A DNA stretch of 64,000 bases from Gracilaria domingensis (taxonomy: Eukaryota > Rhodophyta > Florideophyceae > Gracilariales > Gracilariaceae), in NCBI GenBank assembly GCA_022539475.1, contig VCMS01000133.1, positions 90,608 through 154,607 on the forward strand, in the 5' to 3' direction. Below are positions 1 to 11,639 of this stretch, in pieces. The translations under genes were made by a program, and so were the position numbers. The notes under the pieces were generated by a model. That model ran no database searches and had not been told where the DNA came from. It saw only the letters and a list, made by a program, of their open reading frames with translations. Position 1 is the stretch's first letter. Every line of letters starts with the position of its first letter.

Positions 1-760
1 CATGCCATACCATAGCCCCATCAACAACTTCTCCTTCGCATGGCGTTTTCGAACCCCCAACGAGTCGCTCAAGGCCTGGTTCAACCTGTTCCGTAAGCTC
101 ATGTGGCTGTTCAGCTGTCTGATACATTCATCTTCCATCTTCATCTTCAGAATGGATTCCCAAGGCGGTTTCATAACCTCCGTCTCCACAATTTGCATCA
201 GCAAATGCTTACCCCTACCACGAATCGATGGAGTGTACGCTCCCATCTCCATGTGGACCTTCATTGGCCAGCGTGGGGCTATCTCTTTCCCATCAATGAC
301 CAGGTCAATGTACTCAGTCTCAGATCCGAGAGTCTCACTTCGGTTCACTTAGTTCCTTGCCGGTGAATTTATCTCGAAGCGCACTTCCCTTGTCTCGTCT
401 CTCGCTCATTGCAGTAGGGACTCGTATACTGTCTTCGCCACCACTACATAAGCGTCGTTTACATCAATCTCGTACCTTTTCCTTCCCGTGTGCGATTCAC
501 GATCCCTTCGTGTTGCTTTTCGCTCAAATGCCTCTCGAAATGATTGTATTAGAAGATCTTGCTCCTTCACCTTCAGCTCTAGTTGCGCCATGCTTTTCTG
601 CGCTATTCTTACGCTCATCTTCAGACCTTGACTATCGTTGGTTCGTAGAAAGAGGTCCGATTTCAAGTTTCAAATCTTTTCCAACGCTCGTAGCGTGGTT
701 TCTGGCTTTTATCTTCTTCAACTTCTTCGTTTATAGCAGCAGCGCACGAGATGGGAGCGT
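1..760 (-). pseudogene. Unrecognised coiled-coil gene remnant, running off the left edge
   Basis: Read on the minus strand this stretch looks coding but is not one frame. A segment at about 666-409 is rich in charged helical residues (KMSVRIAQKS, LELKVKEQDLL). A further open segment from about 354 to the window edge contains EYIDLVIDGKE, PSIRGRGKHLL and a leucine/arginine-rich helical part near the edge. Short coding-like pieces in other frames link them (for example around 405-335). I do not recognise the family. It may be a decayed host gene, or a gene with small introns that I cannot place. No zinc knuckle or polymerase motif is visible. The gene is cut by the window start, so its C-terminus is unknown. 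Confidence 0.3.
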
Positions 761-914
761 ACGATTATTTTTCTGGCGACCTGTCACATTATGACCACTT
801 TCGTTTCACGCCTCTCGCGGTAGTTCTGACCCCATCTCTGTCCGTTCCCTATGCATCGCGCCAAATGAAATCGAGGTGGAAACCTTCCTTCTCATTTGGT
901 TGACCCTTTTTGTG

Positions 915-1160
915 GATGGCACGAACCTACGTGAAGCAGGGTGCATCTCGTCGACTTGTTCCTCGTCCCTACAACTTTCGGGATGAATGGAATCTTTTTA
1001 ATTCCAGAAACTCTTTCTCGACGGTGCGAGCGCACGTGGAGCGTGCTGTATATTATCGACTTCTTCCTCGTCCCTTTCAAGATCGGCATGAACGGAGTCG
1101 TTCCGATTTTTGCCCGCCTTTCGCAATGGTGCGTGCGCACGTACAGCGGGCTGTATATCG
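915..1160. repeat. Degenerate tandem repeat, unit about 105 bp
   Basis: A block containing TCGAC, TTCCTCGTCCCT and a GGxATGAAxGGA core occurs near 953 and again near 1058, 105 bp apart. A third partial copy of its second half (GTGCGxGCGCACGT) lies near 1129. Both strands stay open across most of it, so the period (35 codons) is compatible with a coding origin, but I see no gene that uses it. Confidence 0.5.
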
Positions 1161-1600
1161 AGTACCCAATATCACCTCAAAGTTGCACAGCAACATCAAG
1201 ACCCTCCTCGCAGTCCGATTCAAATGAAACACAGAGTCATTTGACCCCCCTTCCATGTAGCAGCCTATAAGCAAAGTTTTCTCTGATACATCCTTAACCC
1301 ATATCCCCCTAACTGGCGATTTAGTTGCAGCGAGATGCGAGCATCCCAATCATAAAACCCTACACAAACCGTACATTTTGAATAACACATACATCAGAGT
1401 TCAACTCTCTGTTTCCACAAGCTACAGCAGCACCCCCGGTGAAATTAGAATTGCACAAGCTTCTCTCCCAAAAATCAGCCGAATCTCAATAATCTTCCAC
1501 CCTTCTGTCCGCTGTCGTTTCTGACGTTTCGCACAGAACTCCCACTGTCACCCAGCAGGCATCTAAAACACCAGCCAACAGCACATCGCTGATATTTAAT

Positions 1601-2395
1601 ATGAACTCGGCATACGATCCTGTGTTCAACAACCTTGCGCAGTTTAGTGAGGCGCGTATCAAAGCGCTTAAGGATACCGAACTAGATGCTCCTTTGGCAA
1701 CCTTCCCTCCAAACGCAAAAGCTTCTCTTCCACCCCACAGTTCGACGACCCAAAAGGTCATCTGCGTCCTTCATGCCTTGGAAGCCGCAGAGAACTTGGG
1801 TCCATCCGAGGGCAAAGAGGGCTTGAGAACTCTGCAAGAAATGTCTCTGGCAGATCTAAAGATTATGAGTGAGCAGAATAGAGAGCTCCCGCTCCAGCTT
1901 ATGTACAAGACACTGAAGTTTGACACAAATCGCTGCAATTATGACCCAATTAGCGACGCAAAAGACCTGATCTTGACCGTCATGAACTGGGAACTCGAAC
2001 TGAACACGAAAGTGAAGCAAGTGAAAGCCTCAGCAATTCACATCCATAAAGACCCGCTCCCGGTTCTTATCAGTGTTCCCACTCCGCCCCCTTTAGATGG
2101 CCTCCTTCAAGCAAAGATCGAAAAGGAAGAGAAACCATGGCGACAGGAGCGAAACACAGTAACTTCATGCAGAGTAATCATAATTGATGACAATGGAAAG
2201 CATACTCGAAATCGGTCACCTAGCCTTCAGGCCTATCCGGGAGAAAGATACTGTCTCCCTACTTTGAACGTCTCAGAGCTGGTGGGGGGTCAAAATCTTC
2301 AACAGCTTTTGAACAAGAGTATCAACCTGGAGCTCGCCGTATCCAACCAACAATGGTCACGAGACCCAAGCGGCGATGTCTTCGCTCAAGAATGA
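1601..2395 (+). CDS. Hypothetical protein, 264 aa
   Basis: A 264-residue open frame starts at an ATG after an A-rich leader (TTTAATATG) and ends in TGA. The product is soluble and mildly charged, with no signal peptide, membrane segment, zinc-binding cluster or low-complexity tract. The region around residues 110-150 is helical (AKDLILTVMNWELEL). I do not recognise the family. The length is well beyond chance for DNA of this composition, so the reading frame is probably real. It lies between repeats, so it could be a host gene or an unknown protein of a mobile element. The following 2396-2690 shows no gene. Confidence 0.5.
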   Translation: MNSAYDPVFNNLAQFSEARIKALKDTELDAPLATFPPNAKASLPPHSSTTQKVICVLHALEAAENLGPSEGKEGLRTLQEMSLADLKIMSEQNRELPLQLMYKTLKFDTNRCNYDPISDAKDLILTVMNWELELNTKVKQVKASAIHIHKDPLPVLISVPTPPPLDGLLQAKIEKEEKPWRQERNTVTSCRVIIIDDNGKHTRNRSPSLQAYPGERYCLPTLNVSELVGGQNLQQLLNKSINLELAVSNQQWSRDPSGDVFAQE

Positions 2396-2509
2396 AAAGC
2401 TCAGACTATGAAAACATTCTGATGGAGAGTAGTACATCATGGAAAAAGAGAGTCTTTCTGAAGGAGTGTAGGACACAACGGATGTAGAGAGAGAGCCTTT
2501 CCTATCGAG

Positions 2510-3456
2510 TTCCTAGGCGGTGCAAGAGCGGTACAATGTTGTTAAAGGTGTTGCCTGTAGAGTATAAGATAGAGAGTGCGTTCACGACGATAGTGAATAG
2601 GCCGAATAGAAATCCACCTAGAAAAACTCTATAGAGGCTGTTCTGACAGAATCTATAAGATTGGAGGGGAATGGGCAGAGTTGATAGGTGACGAAGATGG
2701 AGAGATTGAGAGCGAAAAGGGCACCGACCGCTATACCTAAGTATTTATTCCTCAATATGGAGGAGGTGATCGTCATGTGCGAAGGAATCATCGGTCCGAG
2801 AGCTAGGGTACCCTATCTTTCGGCATGTATGGAAAAGGCCAGGTCGAAGACAATAATGTGTAACATGGTTTCCAGAATGCTATATAGAATGGTGAAACCT
2901 AGCTGAGCATGGCAAGAGAAGTGCTTGAATAGAAGCCCTTGGGCCAAGACGGGCTTGATGATACCGTAAAGCCCGCCTATGGCTACCATTAACAATGAAT
3001 CAAATAACACCATTGAAGTTGGCGAAAGCATGCTGCGAGGATTCCGAGAGTAGAATCTTGACTGATATATATAATTCGAAAGGTCTGGAAGAGTTCGAAT
3101 AGCGTGAGTAAAGGGTGGGTGTTCCAGAATACTTTCGTGAAGTGGTGTGCCATGTAGTCTTTCATAGAGCTCATTGAGCTCATTCTGCAGTGCGGGAGTG
3201 ATGAGAGTTTGCACCCCACGAATGTGAGCTTCTTTAGCATCGAGGTCGTACTGTAACTGAAGGCAGTTGTTAAAGTAATGTAAGTTCCATGTGGGAAGGC
3301 GTCCACCTGGATACGTACAGAACGCAATCGATTGTTTAGCGGAATTTCCCGTACTTGGTGTGTATTGCGAAAGACCATTGCGGAACAGTTTCGTTCTCGA
3401 ATTCGTACCAAAGGAGAGTAAAGGGGGCTTTGGATGGTTGTAGAGATGTGGTACAT
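2510..3456 (-). pseudogene. Remnant of a multi-pass membrane protein gene
   Basis: Minus-strand reading gives a soluble N-terminal part (from about 3456) followed by four hydrophobic segments: near 3010-2945 (SMVLFDSLLMVAIGGLYGII), 2900-2825 (LGFTILYSILETMLHIIVF), 2745-2685 (LGIAVGALFALNLSIFV) and 2625-2550 (FLGGFLFGLFTIVVNAL). They do not share one frame. A shift is needed near 3220, an in-frame TAG follows the second helix near 2813, and a further shift is needed near 2625. This looks like a decayed host gene rather than an intron-containing one, since no convincing GT-AG pairs bridge the breaks. The family is not recognised, and it shows no obvious similarity to the membrane-protein pair at 33.5-38.3 kb. 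Confidence 0.45.
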
Positions 3457-3865
3457 TTATTCATGGGAAAGTGGACTGTTTGTGAGTTACAATACATAGG
3501 AAAACAGCTCTACTATTACGCTTCTTTAAAAGTGGACGCTACTAAAATGTAGAGAACATGGTTTTCGTAAACGATTGATTAGACTGGTTGCTTTCACACT
3601 ATACTATGAGACAAGACAGTGATATAAGTAAGGAATAAGGTACATGGATGATGAAGAACTGGTAATATGAAGAGGGGGAGACGGTTGAAATCTGTAGAAT
3701 TGGGCTAGAATTTATGAAATTATTTTTGAGAAACAACTTGTTTCACAGGGATAAGAACCGGTGCTAGGCAGTGGTGGTGAAAGCGCGTATATACATGACA
3801 GGGTTTTCGCGCCGTGATAAGTTCACGGAGCGCCTACGCACGAATAGAGTTCTGTCATCTCCCGT

Positions 3866-3906
3866 TTCGGATCCCTTCCGTTTCGGATCCCTTCCGTTTC
3901 CTTCCC
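3866..3906. repeat. 16-bp tandem repeat in CT-rich leader
   Basis: The unit CGTTTCGGATCCCTTC occurs about two and a half times in a row. It sits in a C/T-rich stretch (about 3850-3965) directly upstream of the 223-aa gene. A polypyrimidine-rich leader just before an ATG suggests promoter or 5' UTR function, but this is inference. Confidence 0.55.
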
Positions 3907-3994
3907 CTCTGTTCCCGTCCCCGTTTCCTTCTGTCCCTTGTCTTTTCCTTTCCCTTCTTCCTGCCGATACGTTCCCGCTCATTGAAATCTGATC

Positions 3995-4666
3995 ATGAGC
4001 CGCAAGTCTCATTCGAACGTGAAGTGGCCGTGGGATCCCATCGATGGGGAGAGGTCTCATAAGAAGATTAAGAGGATTTTTGCTGAGGAAGATGAAGGGG
4101 AGGACAAGGATGAGCTGGACTGGTGGTCGATGGCGATGTTGGGGTGCGCAGGGGCGATGAGAACCCGTATTGGTGAGGACGTTCGTCGACTGACGAAGAA
4201 GGTCACAGGATTTGTTGCTTGGGAGCCAAGGGGATTCAAGGATGGGCAAAAAGAGTTGATGGGTCGAGTGCAGGAGCTGGAGGGGAAGCTAAAGGAACTC
4301 AGTGAGAAACGGGAGGATGTACGTCAAGTACGAGGTACTCCGATGACTCCTGCGCTGAGGATTGTGAACGGGGTTGGGGTCGGGGTCGTGGTCGATGGGG
4401 CTAGTGTGGATGCAGATGAGGATCTGAAGGACTTTGTGCCGGCTACGGAGAGTTTGGGTGAGGATGAAATTGTTGCCGGTAACGAAGGAAAGAAGGGGGG
4501 CCGAAAGAGGAAGTACCGGGAGAAGAGGCCAATTGTGGCAAGGAAACTAGAGGTAGAGCAGAATGAAGTGAGGCCGAAGGTTGGAAAGGAGAAGAAGGAG
4601 AAGATGGAGAAAAAGAAGAAGACTAGGGTTGGGTTCAGGTGTGTTCCGAAGCCGGTGTGGAAGTGA
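3995..4666 (+). CDS. Basic/acidic probable nuclear protein, 223 aa
   Basis: The open frame starts at ATG 3995 after a CT-rich leader. The product has an acidic patch near residues 30-42, a predicted coiled coil at about 80-110 (GRVQELEGKLKELSEKRED), and two lysine/arginine-rich stretches near 166-178 (KKGGRKRKYREKRP) and 200-211 that resemble nuclear localisation signals. No catalytic motif is visible. The frame ends TGG-AAG-TGA. After a further in-frame TAG it reads on as an acidic coding-like tail to 4821 (see the separate entry). I do not recognise the family; a nuclear role is inferred from composition only. Confidence 0.5.
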   Translation: MSRKSHSNVKWPWDPIDGERSHKKIKRIFAEEDEGEDKDELDWWSMAMLGCAGAMRTRIGEDVRRLTKKVTGFVAWEPRGFKDGQKELMGRVQELEGKLKELSEKREDVRQVRGTPMTPALRIVNGVGVGVVVDGASVDADEDLKDFVPATESLGEDEIVAGNEGKKGGRKRKYREKRPIVARKLEVEQNEVRPKVGKEKKEKMEKKKKTRVGFRCVPKPVWK

Positions 4667-4696
4667 AGCAGCGTTGTGGGATATCAGGAGAAGTAG

Positions 4697-4821
4697 AGCT
4701 GGGAGGATGTGGAAGAAGAGGAAAATGAGGAGGAAGGGGGCGATGATGTGGCGAAAGGGTTTGGGCCGTTGTCTTTCGCAGATGCTGAGATAGAGGAGGG
4801 TGGTGGCGGTGGACTCTTGTA
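4697..4821 (+). other. Possible C-terminal exon of the 223-aa gene
   Basis: Downstream of the TGA at 4664-4666 and an in-frame TAG, the same frame encodes an acidic tail (SWEDVEEEENEEE, then GFGPLSFADAEIEE) ending in TAG. A 42-nt segment starting GTGTGG (about 4655) and ending GTAG (about 4696) would, if spliced out, remove both stops without changing frame. Such an intron would be very short, so stop-codon decay is the alternative. Confidence 0.3.
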
Positions 4822-5332
4822 GTAGAGTGTAACTTGAAGTGGTATGGGGTTGGCGAGATGCATGCGCGCGGTTCCAAAAGATGAATGTTGTACTAGGTAG
4901 TCGTAGTAATCATGACTATTCTAGAATATTTGAAGAAAATTAGCGAACGTGAATATGGCGGCACAGGTGGACATCACATGATGTCTTCAGACGAAGACAA
5001 ATAATACGTCTGATACTTTCATTTCGTGAACATATACTAGCAATCCTGTCGTAAGTCAACTGTTCTGCATTGAATGGAGAAAACGACCTAGTACATGAAA
5101 GCGTAGTATACAAATAATTGAAATTAATTGCTTGCACATAGCCCTATAAGCAATTTTTGCAGATTTTTTGACTAATTTCGTACGATAATCGTGTTCTAGT
5201 GCACCTAACTAGCAAAACGAGAACATAGACGTGGGTACACCACTCGGTGTTTAACACCTGGGCGATATTCTATGTCGTACTCCAACTCTCAGAGTCTTAG
5301 ACGCCATCGGGCTAGGCGGCCCGATGCGCCTG
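4822..5332. other. Intergenic, no gene seen
   Basis: AT-leaning DNA with only short open stretches. I see no repeat, RNA gene or coding signal. The last 60 bp contain a GC-rich imperfect palindrome around GGGCTAGGCGGCCCGATG, next to the start of the retroelement fossil. Confidence 0.5.
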
Positions 5333-8300
5333 CTAGCCCCAGGATCCACTGTAAGGAGTCATGGTCCGTCCAGAACGTAAATCGCAAACCATATAGGTAT
5401 GGGCATGAGCGTACTCCAGACTAACGCTAGGCACTCTTTCTCCGTTACGCTGTAGTTCTGCTCCGCTTGGTTCAGGGTCCTGCTCCAATAACCAATTGGT
5501 GCGAAAGATCCGTGGTGGCTCGCTGTATACCGAGCTTGACCATGAGGTGTTGCCGTGCGATCGGGGCGTAGGGTGGGCGCTACCCAAGTGAATAGGTTGG
5601 CTTTAGGAGACATACTGTGTGCACGCCACGTCCGTAGAGGTCCTCTCTTCCCCAGGCAAAACTTTCCTTCATTGAATATTCATTAACTCTTCTGTATCTA
5701 AGAACTTTTTCTTAGATGCTCAAGGTATTTTCAATGGATTGAATGTTTTAGAAAAATTACTCTGAATAGAATTTCGTTGGGTTCTGAAGCAATGAAGACA
5801 TAATGACGCACGACTTCGTAAAATAAAAATTGACAGAACAAAAATTGAAAATCGTATGATATTCGAACTAAATTTGATAGGACGAGTTCTCGCTGGGTTC
5901 CTCTACATCGAATACCCACCGTCTGGCTTTCCCTTTGTCCTTCTCCTGCAATGCTTTGCCACGTGGTGCTGAGTCCCTCTGGGATCCTGACCGAACGGTG
6001 TCCCCTAGACCATGTGCGTAGCGGGCTAGGGCGTTATAGTAAACCGTGCGGTTAGTAGCGAGGTAGTTGCGGGCCCCAGGCAAAACTCGTTAAGGGAAAA
6101 CTAAAAGGGTGTTCAGTAGACTTGCAGACAAGATGACTGGTGTAGTAAAGTAATATGACCAACCTCATTGAAAAATAAGTAAGTTTTTGTTTCACTGACA
6201 TTTCCATGAGTGTCATTTTTTGAAAAAATTAAATTCCTGGAAAGCGCCCTTACATTTTATTGAAAGGCATCAATTTTATTTACCGCCACATGATGATTCA
6301 ATGACAATCGGTTTTTCTAGGCGACCTGTGATCGGATCGACTTCGCCACATGATCAGCATACATGTACTTCAACCTCTTGGTAGTAAAGACACTCCCGCA
6401 GCGAGAGGCTAGTGCCCACGGAGAGCTGGCGAATCCAGTTCGGTTTGTCCAACACGTTGGCGATTGGCAAACATTTCTGCGTACGACTTCTGAATCACCT
6501 CATCGGTAGCGTAGGTTTCCAGAAGCAAGTTAACCACCTGTGAGTATGTTGTCAACATTTCTGTTTGGTCTTCGTCCCGCGCCATGGTACACCCCTGGAG
6601 GCGGCTACGGAGCAGAGCTCCATCCCGACGTTTTTGGTAGAATTGAAACAACCACATGGCTGCTGCGTCTGAAAAACGGCTTTGATCACATGAAATCTTG
6701 AACCTCTGAAGGAAGTCAATGATCTTAATACGGTCATCCCCCCTAAAGCGAGTTTCACCCAATTGGAAACGACGCTTCCTATGGAGCTTCGTTGTCTTCT
6801 GAGCTACCTCTTTGGTATACTCAGCGTGCCTGTCCTCCAACATATAGGTATGATAATCGACCGCTTTGGTGAACAGGTCATTCAGCGGTGTAATCGCCTC
6901 TTGGTCAGTTTCCTCGTCGGAAGTTGAGTCCGAATCGTTACACCTTTTGGTTTATCCTGGCAGGAATACTTTCCTTTCTTCAGGCGACAGTACTTCCTCT
7001 GGCGTCTAGAACCTTTACGATCGTCGTCTCCTGACGACTCCGAGTCGGTCTCCGAGGACGAAGAGTCCGAGTCTGACCGGCGACTCTTTCCCTTTCCCCT
7101 TTTGGTCTTCTTGTTTTTACCATTTGGTTTACGTCGACGCTCGTCTTCTCAGCTCGACGAGTCTCCATCAGTGTCTCCAACATCCGGTCCTGATAGAGCT
7201 ACACCAGTAGGTTGGGAGAGGTATACATACCTTGGGCCCTCCATAGCGTAAGGCTCTGCTCTTTTCCCAATGTGGTCAATAAGTACCTCACCAATTGGTT
7301 GCGTAGGAAGGTTGGGATGAAGAATAATAAGTAGTTTTGCCGTCTGTGCTGCAGGCGGGGGAGCGTGCTTCATGAGCGCGGACTTAGCCACCATCTGAGG
7401 TAGAAGCTTAGCTCCCCTCTGCTGTAGAGATAGCATTACTAATCGGTCAATGTGTCCGAGTACTTCATTCTTGAGGTACTGCAACACTACCACGGGTATC
7501 ATGTCAAGGAACTCCTGAGAGGCTCGATCTACTACCACTCGGGTGACCTCGTCTAGATCCAGCCGCCGACCGACTGGCAGCTCCATTTGGTCTACCACTG
7601 GGGTTGCTACTGGAGTGGGCTCCGCCGCAGCGGAGCCTCCTTATCCGTCCATTTGGTCAGCGCGGGGAAAGTTCGAGGGGCCTCCAGCCTCTCTGTCTTC
7701 CTTTTTCTCTTTGATTGAGATTCTTCGGGTTATCCAACACCGAATAGGACACTGAACCTCTTTGGGGGTGACCACTGGGTGGAGCGCTCGCCGCCTTTTT
7801 CGGGTACCGCCTGCCCCTTTTCTCCACTTAGGTACTTGGAGTCGGTGGGAATTGCTTCGGCAACAGGCACCAAAACACTCGGGTGTCTCGTGACTTCCAA
7901 ATCCTCCCCTTCCGAATCCACTTGGTAATCCACAATTCCATGTCGGGAGACCGAAATGTGTGGTATTACCGATCGGTGCGAGCAGTCAGTGGCGAGCACC
8001 CAGATGGGCTCGACGCTGCGGGGGTTGAAACAGGTGAAACTTAATAGGTCAGCAGCAACCACCGGTGCCTATAGTGCACGGTGACCAAGTGATAAATACG
8101 CCTGCACTGGTGTGCGGCAGGCACTTAAAACCCTCGAGGTCAGCAAAAATAATAAGAAACTACTAGGCTTACGAACCGGTGACTGTAGAACCAAACGGTA
8201 TCACTTTAGCATATGTGGTGCTTGAATTTACCATTTGGTGTGGAAGTGTGGCGGCTCGGGGGTCTAGTAACCCCAAGCCCCCATCCGGATCTCACTGGCC

Positions 8301-9158
8301 TAGTGCCACGTGAGACACGGGGAGGTGCAGATCTAGTGCACCGCCCAGGCCACATGTTTGCACTACTTAGTACATATTAGTTGTAAATTAATGGAAATAA
8401 ACATATTTTGGTGCAAACTCACGTGCGGGAAAACAACAGCCGCGTCGCGAAAAGGCACCCACAGAGTGTTCAATTACAGCTCCCTATAGGGGTAGGGACA
8501 GTAGTAGGACCCTTCGATACGGCAGACACGAGCCGGGTGTAAATCCGGGCAGCCCTGGTCTGGGCGTGCAGTTGAAGGTAGGATGGGGCAGAACCGACAC
8601 TAGATCCGGATGATCACGGCGAGCCACAGCGAGTGGAGATATCCAGGCCAACGGTGTTGGGCAAAACGAATGACAGACGAACCGCGCAGCGGTGCACTGA
8701 CTCGCGAGATCGGAAACTATTCCCGGACAGTGTGGGTTAAACCTGGATAGCAGGGCAGAGTAGATAGAGCCGTATGACGGAAATAATATCGATAAAACAA
8801 TAGATAAGGTGCTGTAACGATGGCCTAGGACTCCTCAGTGGTAGAGGTGGATAGCGACTCCGGAGATGCCGCGGTATAGCCCGGTTAGGGACGAAGAACC
8901 GTTCGCACTCGGCAAGAAGCTATAGCCAGAGGCCTCCTCGAGGTACTTCTCGTAAAGTGGCGGCCAGTGCCGCCACTTATATAAGGTACTTAAAAATACT
9001 AGTGAAAATATATAACTACCCGGCACTACCGGCCAATACCCTACACGTGTAGATTCGTGGCGAGCTTGCCACAGCGCACCCCTCATCGGGCCAACCAAGC
9101 ACACGTGTGCAGAAACACTACCCTTGCTAGGCACATCCCAAAATAGTGCCATTGCTAC
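5333..9158 (-). mobile_element. Ty3/gypsy LTR retrotransposon fossil
   Basis: An old, clearly broken minus-strand element. An RNase H piece near 5.3-5.6 kb carries the family signature ([19 protein letters not shown]). A Gag-like piece near 6.4-6.85 kb resembles the Gag of the young element at 15-27 kb in its helical core (YATDEVIQ compared with YATGSAIH). A Gag N-terminal-like piece lies near 7.1-8.06 kb. A likely 5' LTR occupies about 8247-9158. Most of pol is missing or unrecognisable and no 3' LTR is found, so the copy is truncated and carries many breaks. It is much older than the element at 15 kb. Confidence 0.7.
8247..9158 (-). repeat. Probable 5' LTR of the gypsy fossil
   Basis: Read on the minus strand it begins TGTAGC and ends GCCACA, a TGT...ACA arrangement like the TGTAGAGC...GCTCTACA of the young element. 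It contains a TATATAAG box near 8,985 followed at once by a strong hairpin (GTGGCGGC-ACT-GGCCGCCAC). The young LTR shows the same order of TATA box then stem-loop. No matching second LTR or target duplication was found. Confidence 0.4.
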
Positions 9159-10402
9159 AGCGGTCTCTCATTACATGAGGTGCCGAAGCCGGTAACGGAT
9201 CGATGAGATATGAAAAACACATGAGTGCATCCCCATACAGGGCATTTTGCTCTATATCTCCGCCTCCTGAGGACGAGGCGCAGCCCGCAAAGTTGCGGTC
9301 GACGAGCTTGGAACCCAACAATCCATCCTTCCACGCCGAACGTCTCGGTCGCATCGTTCTACATCCCAAACAGGTCTTTCTGAGTTGCGAAATGAGCTCC
9401 AGCCTGATGCTAGAGGTCCCCAAAACGCCTTCGAGGCGTCCGAACTGCCTGCAGGTTACCGAGGGCATGCGCTGAAATCCCCAATGTTGGGCTTCCCTTC
9501 CGCAATCTAGCCGCTTTGCCTCCCCATATACACGTTTCAGAGAGTCCTACCGCCTAAATAGAGAGGCTCCAGTCCATGACAGTACCTTAACGAAAATTCC
9601 CGACTGGCATCGGGTACAGTAGGTCCTTCACCAATTTTGGCAATTCCGAGTTTTCGGCTTGCCGTCAAACACAGAGCAAACTGGCTCATCTAGTGATATT
9701 CCTCACTCGTACGAGACCATGAAGTTCAAGAAAGCCGGATTTGAAGACCGGAGAGTGCCTCAAACCAGATATTTTCGGTTTAGGTACCCTTTAGATAAGC
9801 GAAAACGGCGAATTGAACACCTCCACTGAGCGGCTTGAACGGTAACCGACTTCGGATTTATTTCGCGTTTCTTGCAGCTTTGCAAAGCTCTATTCGGATG
9901 TCCGTTTCCGGTGCCATCTGCATCCGCGTTGCGGAGATAGCGCACCCTCAAGTTGTGCTAAAAGTAGCTTGACGGAGGGGGGTTTCGCGAACGCCATAAC
10001 TCTGGAACCGTTGAAGATGAATATAAGCCATTTTGGTCACGTTTAAGTCTCTTCAATTAGAGTAGATTTACGTCGAGATAGCGGAATTATCTGGAGAGTA
10101 AGTGAGTCATACGCGATCGTTACAGTTTGGACATCCCAAAAGGGCAAGTTGATGGACCGACCGAGATGAATTCGGGACTTCGCACCCAATCTTCCCAAAG
10201 AGAAAAGGACCTCACAGACGGGCCTCACATCGTCTATAGAGGTGACCTAGTGATGCCGAGATCTTCGGGAATGCCATGTGACGGAGACAGCACAAGTACG
10301 ATCCACCGATCGGGCCACTATAGTACAGTTTTGACATTGGGAGGAGTTCCAATTCCGGAAGATTAAGAGCGCAGTTATCGTCTTCTTGGCGCAAATTCGA
10401 AA
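9159..10402. other. Gene-free repeat-like DNA
   Basis: Only short open stretches of shifting frame on both strands. Composition resembles decayed transposon sequence. Nothing here can be assigned to a family by eye. Confidence 0.4.
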
Positions 10403-11548
10403 TCAGAGTGCGGTAGAGAAACGTGCCCTTGAAACACTTAAGACATTAAGATATATGTCGCTGGTAGAAAAGAAGCGTTTTATCCGGAGTAGGGTCATGA
10501 AATGAATATGTTCTCTGGTGAAGTGTTCAGTAACAGAAAAACTAGAATGATTGGGGCTCTCGACAACAAAAAGTGTCAACGGAAAGCGGCAGAAGCTATC
10601 AGAAGAAATCAAAACAATTTCTTCATTAAGAATGTTGCAACACTTAACCGCTGAGAACATCTGTCTAGAAATAAAACCCATGGTTATATGGTCCGACTTC
10701 TTCTTGACCTCGTATTCATGACAACGTTTTGGAGAACTGAGTGGTGGAGTCTGCGTATGAAGAATGTGACCCAAATTGTGAAGGATGATGTCAAAGCTTG
10801 GAGAATGGTAACGCAGATTGGTGATCGTGTTGGAGCCTCCAAGACCTGTAGTGCCAGTCTGGATATAGTTAAAGCTACAGCGAATTAGATTTTGGTAATT
10901 GAAATGTTCTTCTACTATGAAGCAGTCAATCCGTAGCAGGATATCGATGAGCACCTAGGCATTGCTGGAAGTTTTCAAAGTTTTGTCGACAATTTCCAGG
11001 GCGCAGTAAATTAGGGCGCAAGTCGTCGAAAAAGCTTCTTCAAGAATAAAAATCTTGGAAACAATAGCATAGAGAGATACCTCACTAAGTCTCTTGCAGT
11101 TCCAGGTTTCAAAGGTTAATGAGTTTTTTCAGCGCATGAATATGTACGGGTTTCAGGCATTGTGATAAGTAATTTGACGACCGCGGGATTTGATGACTCA
11201 ATTGCTGCTCTTTGCCGTAGGTACCGCGTTTTTCGCTCATTCTTCTCTCAGTATAGTCTCTTTCGCGCTATGATCAGTAGGAGCCTTCCTCTTTCTCCTG
11301 GTAACTTTTTCGCTTCTTATTTTAAACAACTAGACAGAATGCCGGGTTCCTGCCAACAGATTTTGTTCATTGTATTGTATATAACCCAAGTTGAGTAGAC
11401 CGTCTTCTTCAACATTGTCTGTCAGTAGGATACCGAAAGCAGACAATTCCTTTCCAGAGAGAATGCAGGCGATACGTATTACAAGTAAAAAGGACAACAG
11501 TGCAAGATTATGTTTGGTGACATGCATGATTGACAGTGTCAATTTCAC
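10403..11548 (-). pseudogene. Unrecognised gene remnant, minus strand
   Basis: Several minus-strand segments look coding. One at about 11548-11330 begins MKLTLSIMHV and has a hydrophobic N-terminal segment. Another at about 11245-11110 begins MSEKRGTYGKEQQLS. The longest, at 10954-10403 (183 codons), contains TTGLGGSNTITN and ISSDSFCRFPLTLFVVE, and the same frame is readable upstream of a TAG to about 11110. The pieces could be exons of one gene with a secreted or membrane N-terminus, or a decayed gene. I do not recognise the family. Confidence 0.35.
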
Positions 11549-11639
11549 AGGTGACTGTCTCTTTTTTCTCCCTTCGCTTCACACGCTCTTGCCTCTCACC
11601 TTCTAGTTTTCGCCTCTCGTGGCTCTGAGGTTTCCTCCC

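Noticed and set aside
8062-8250. Primer-binding site of the old gypsy fossil
   Set aside because: A TGG-starting stretch exists inside the LTR but I could not match it to a tRNA 3' end with confidence.
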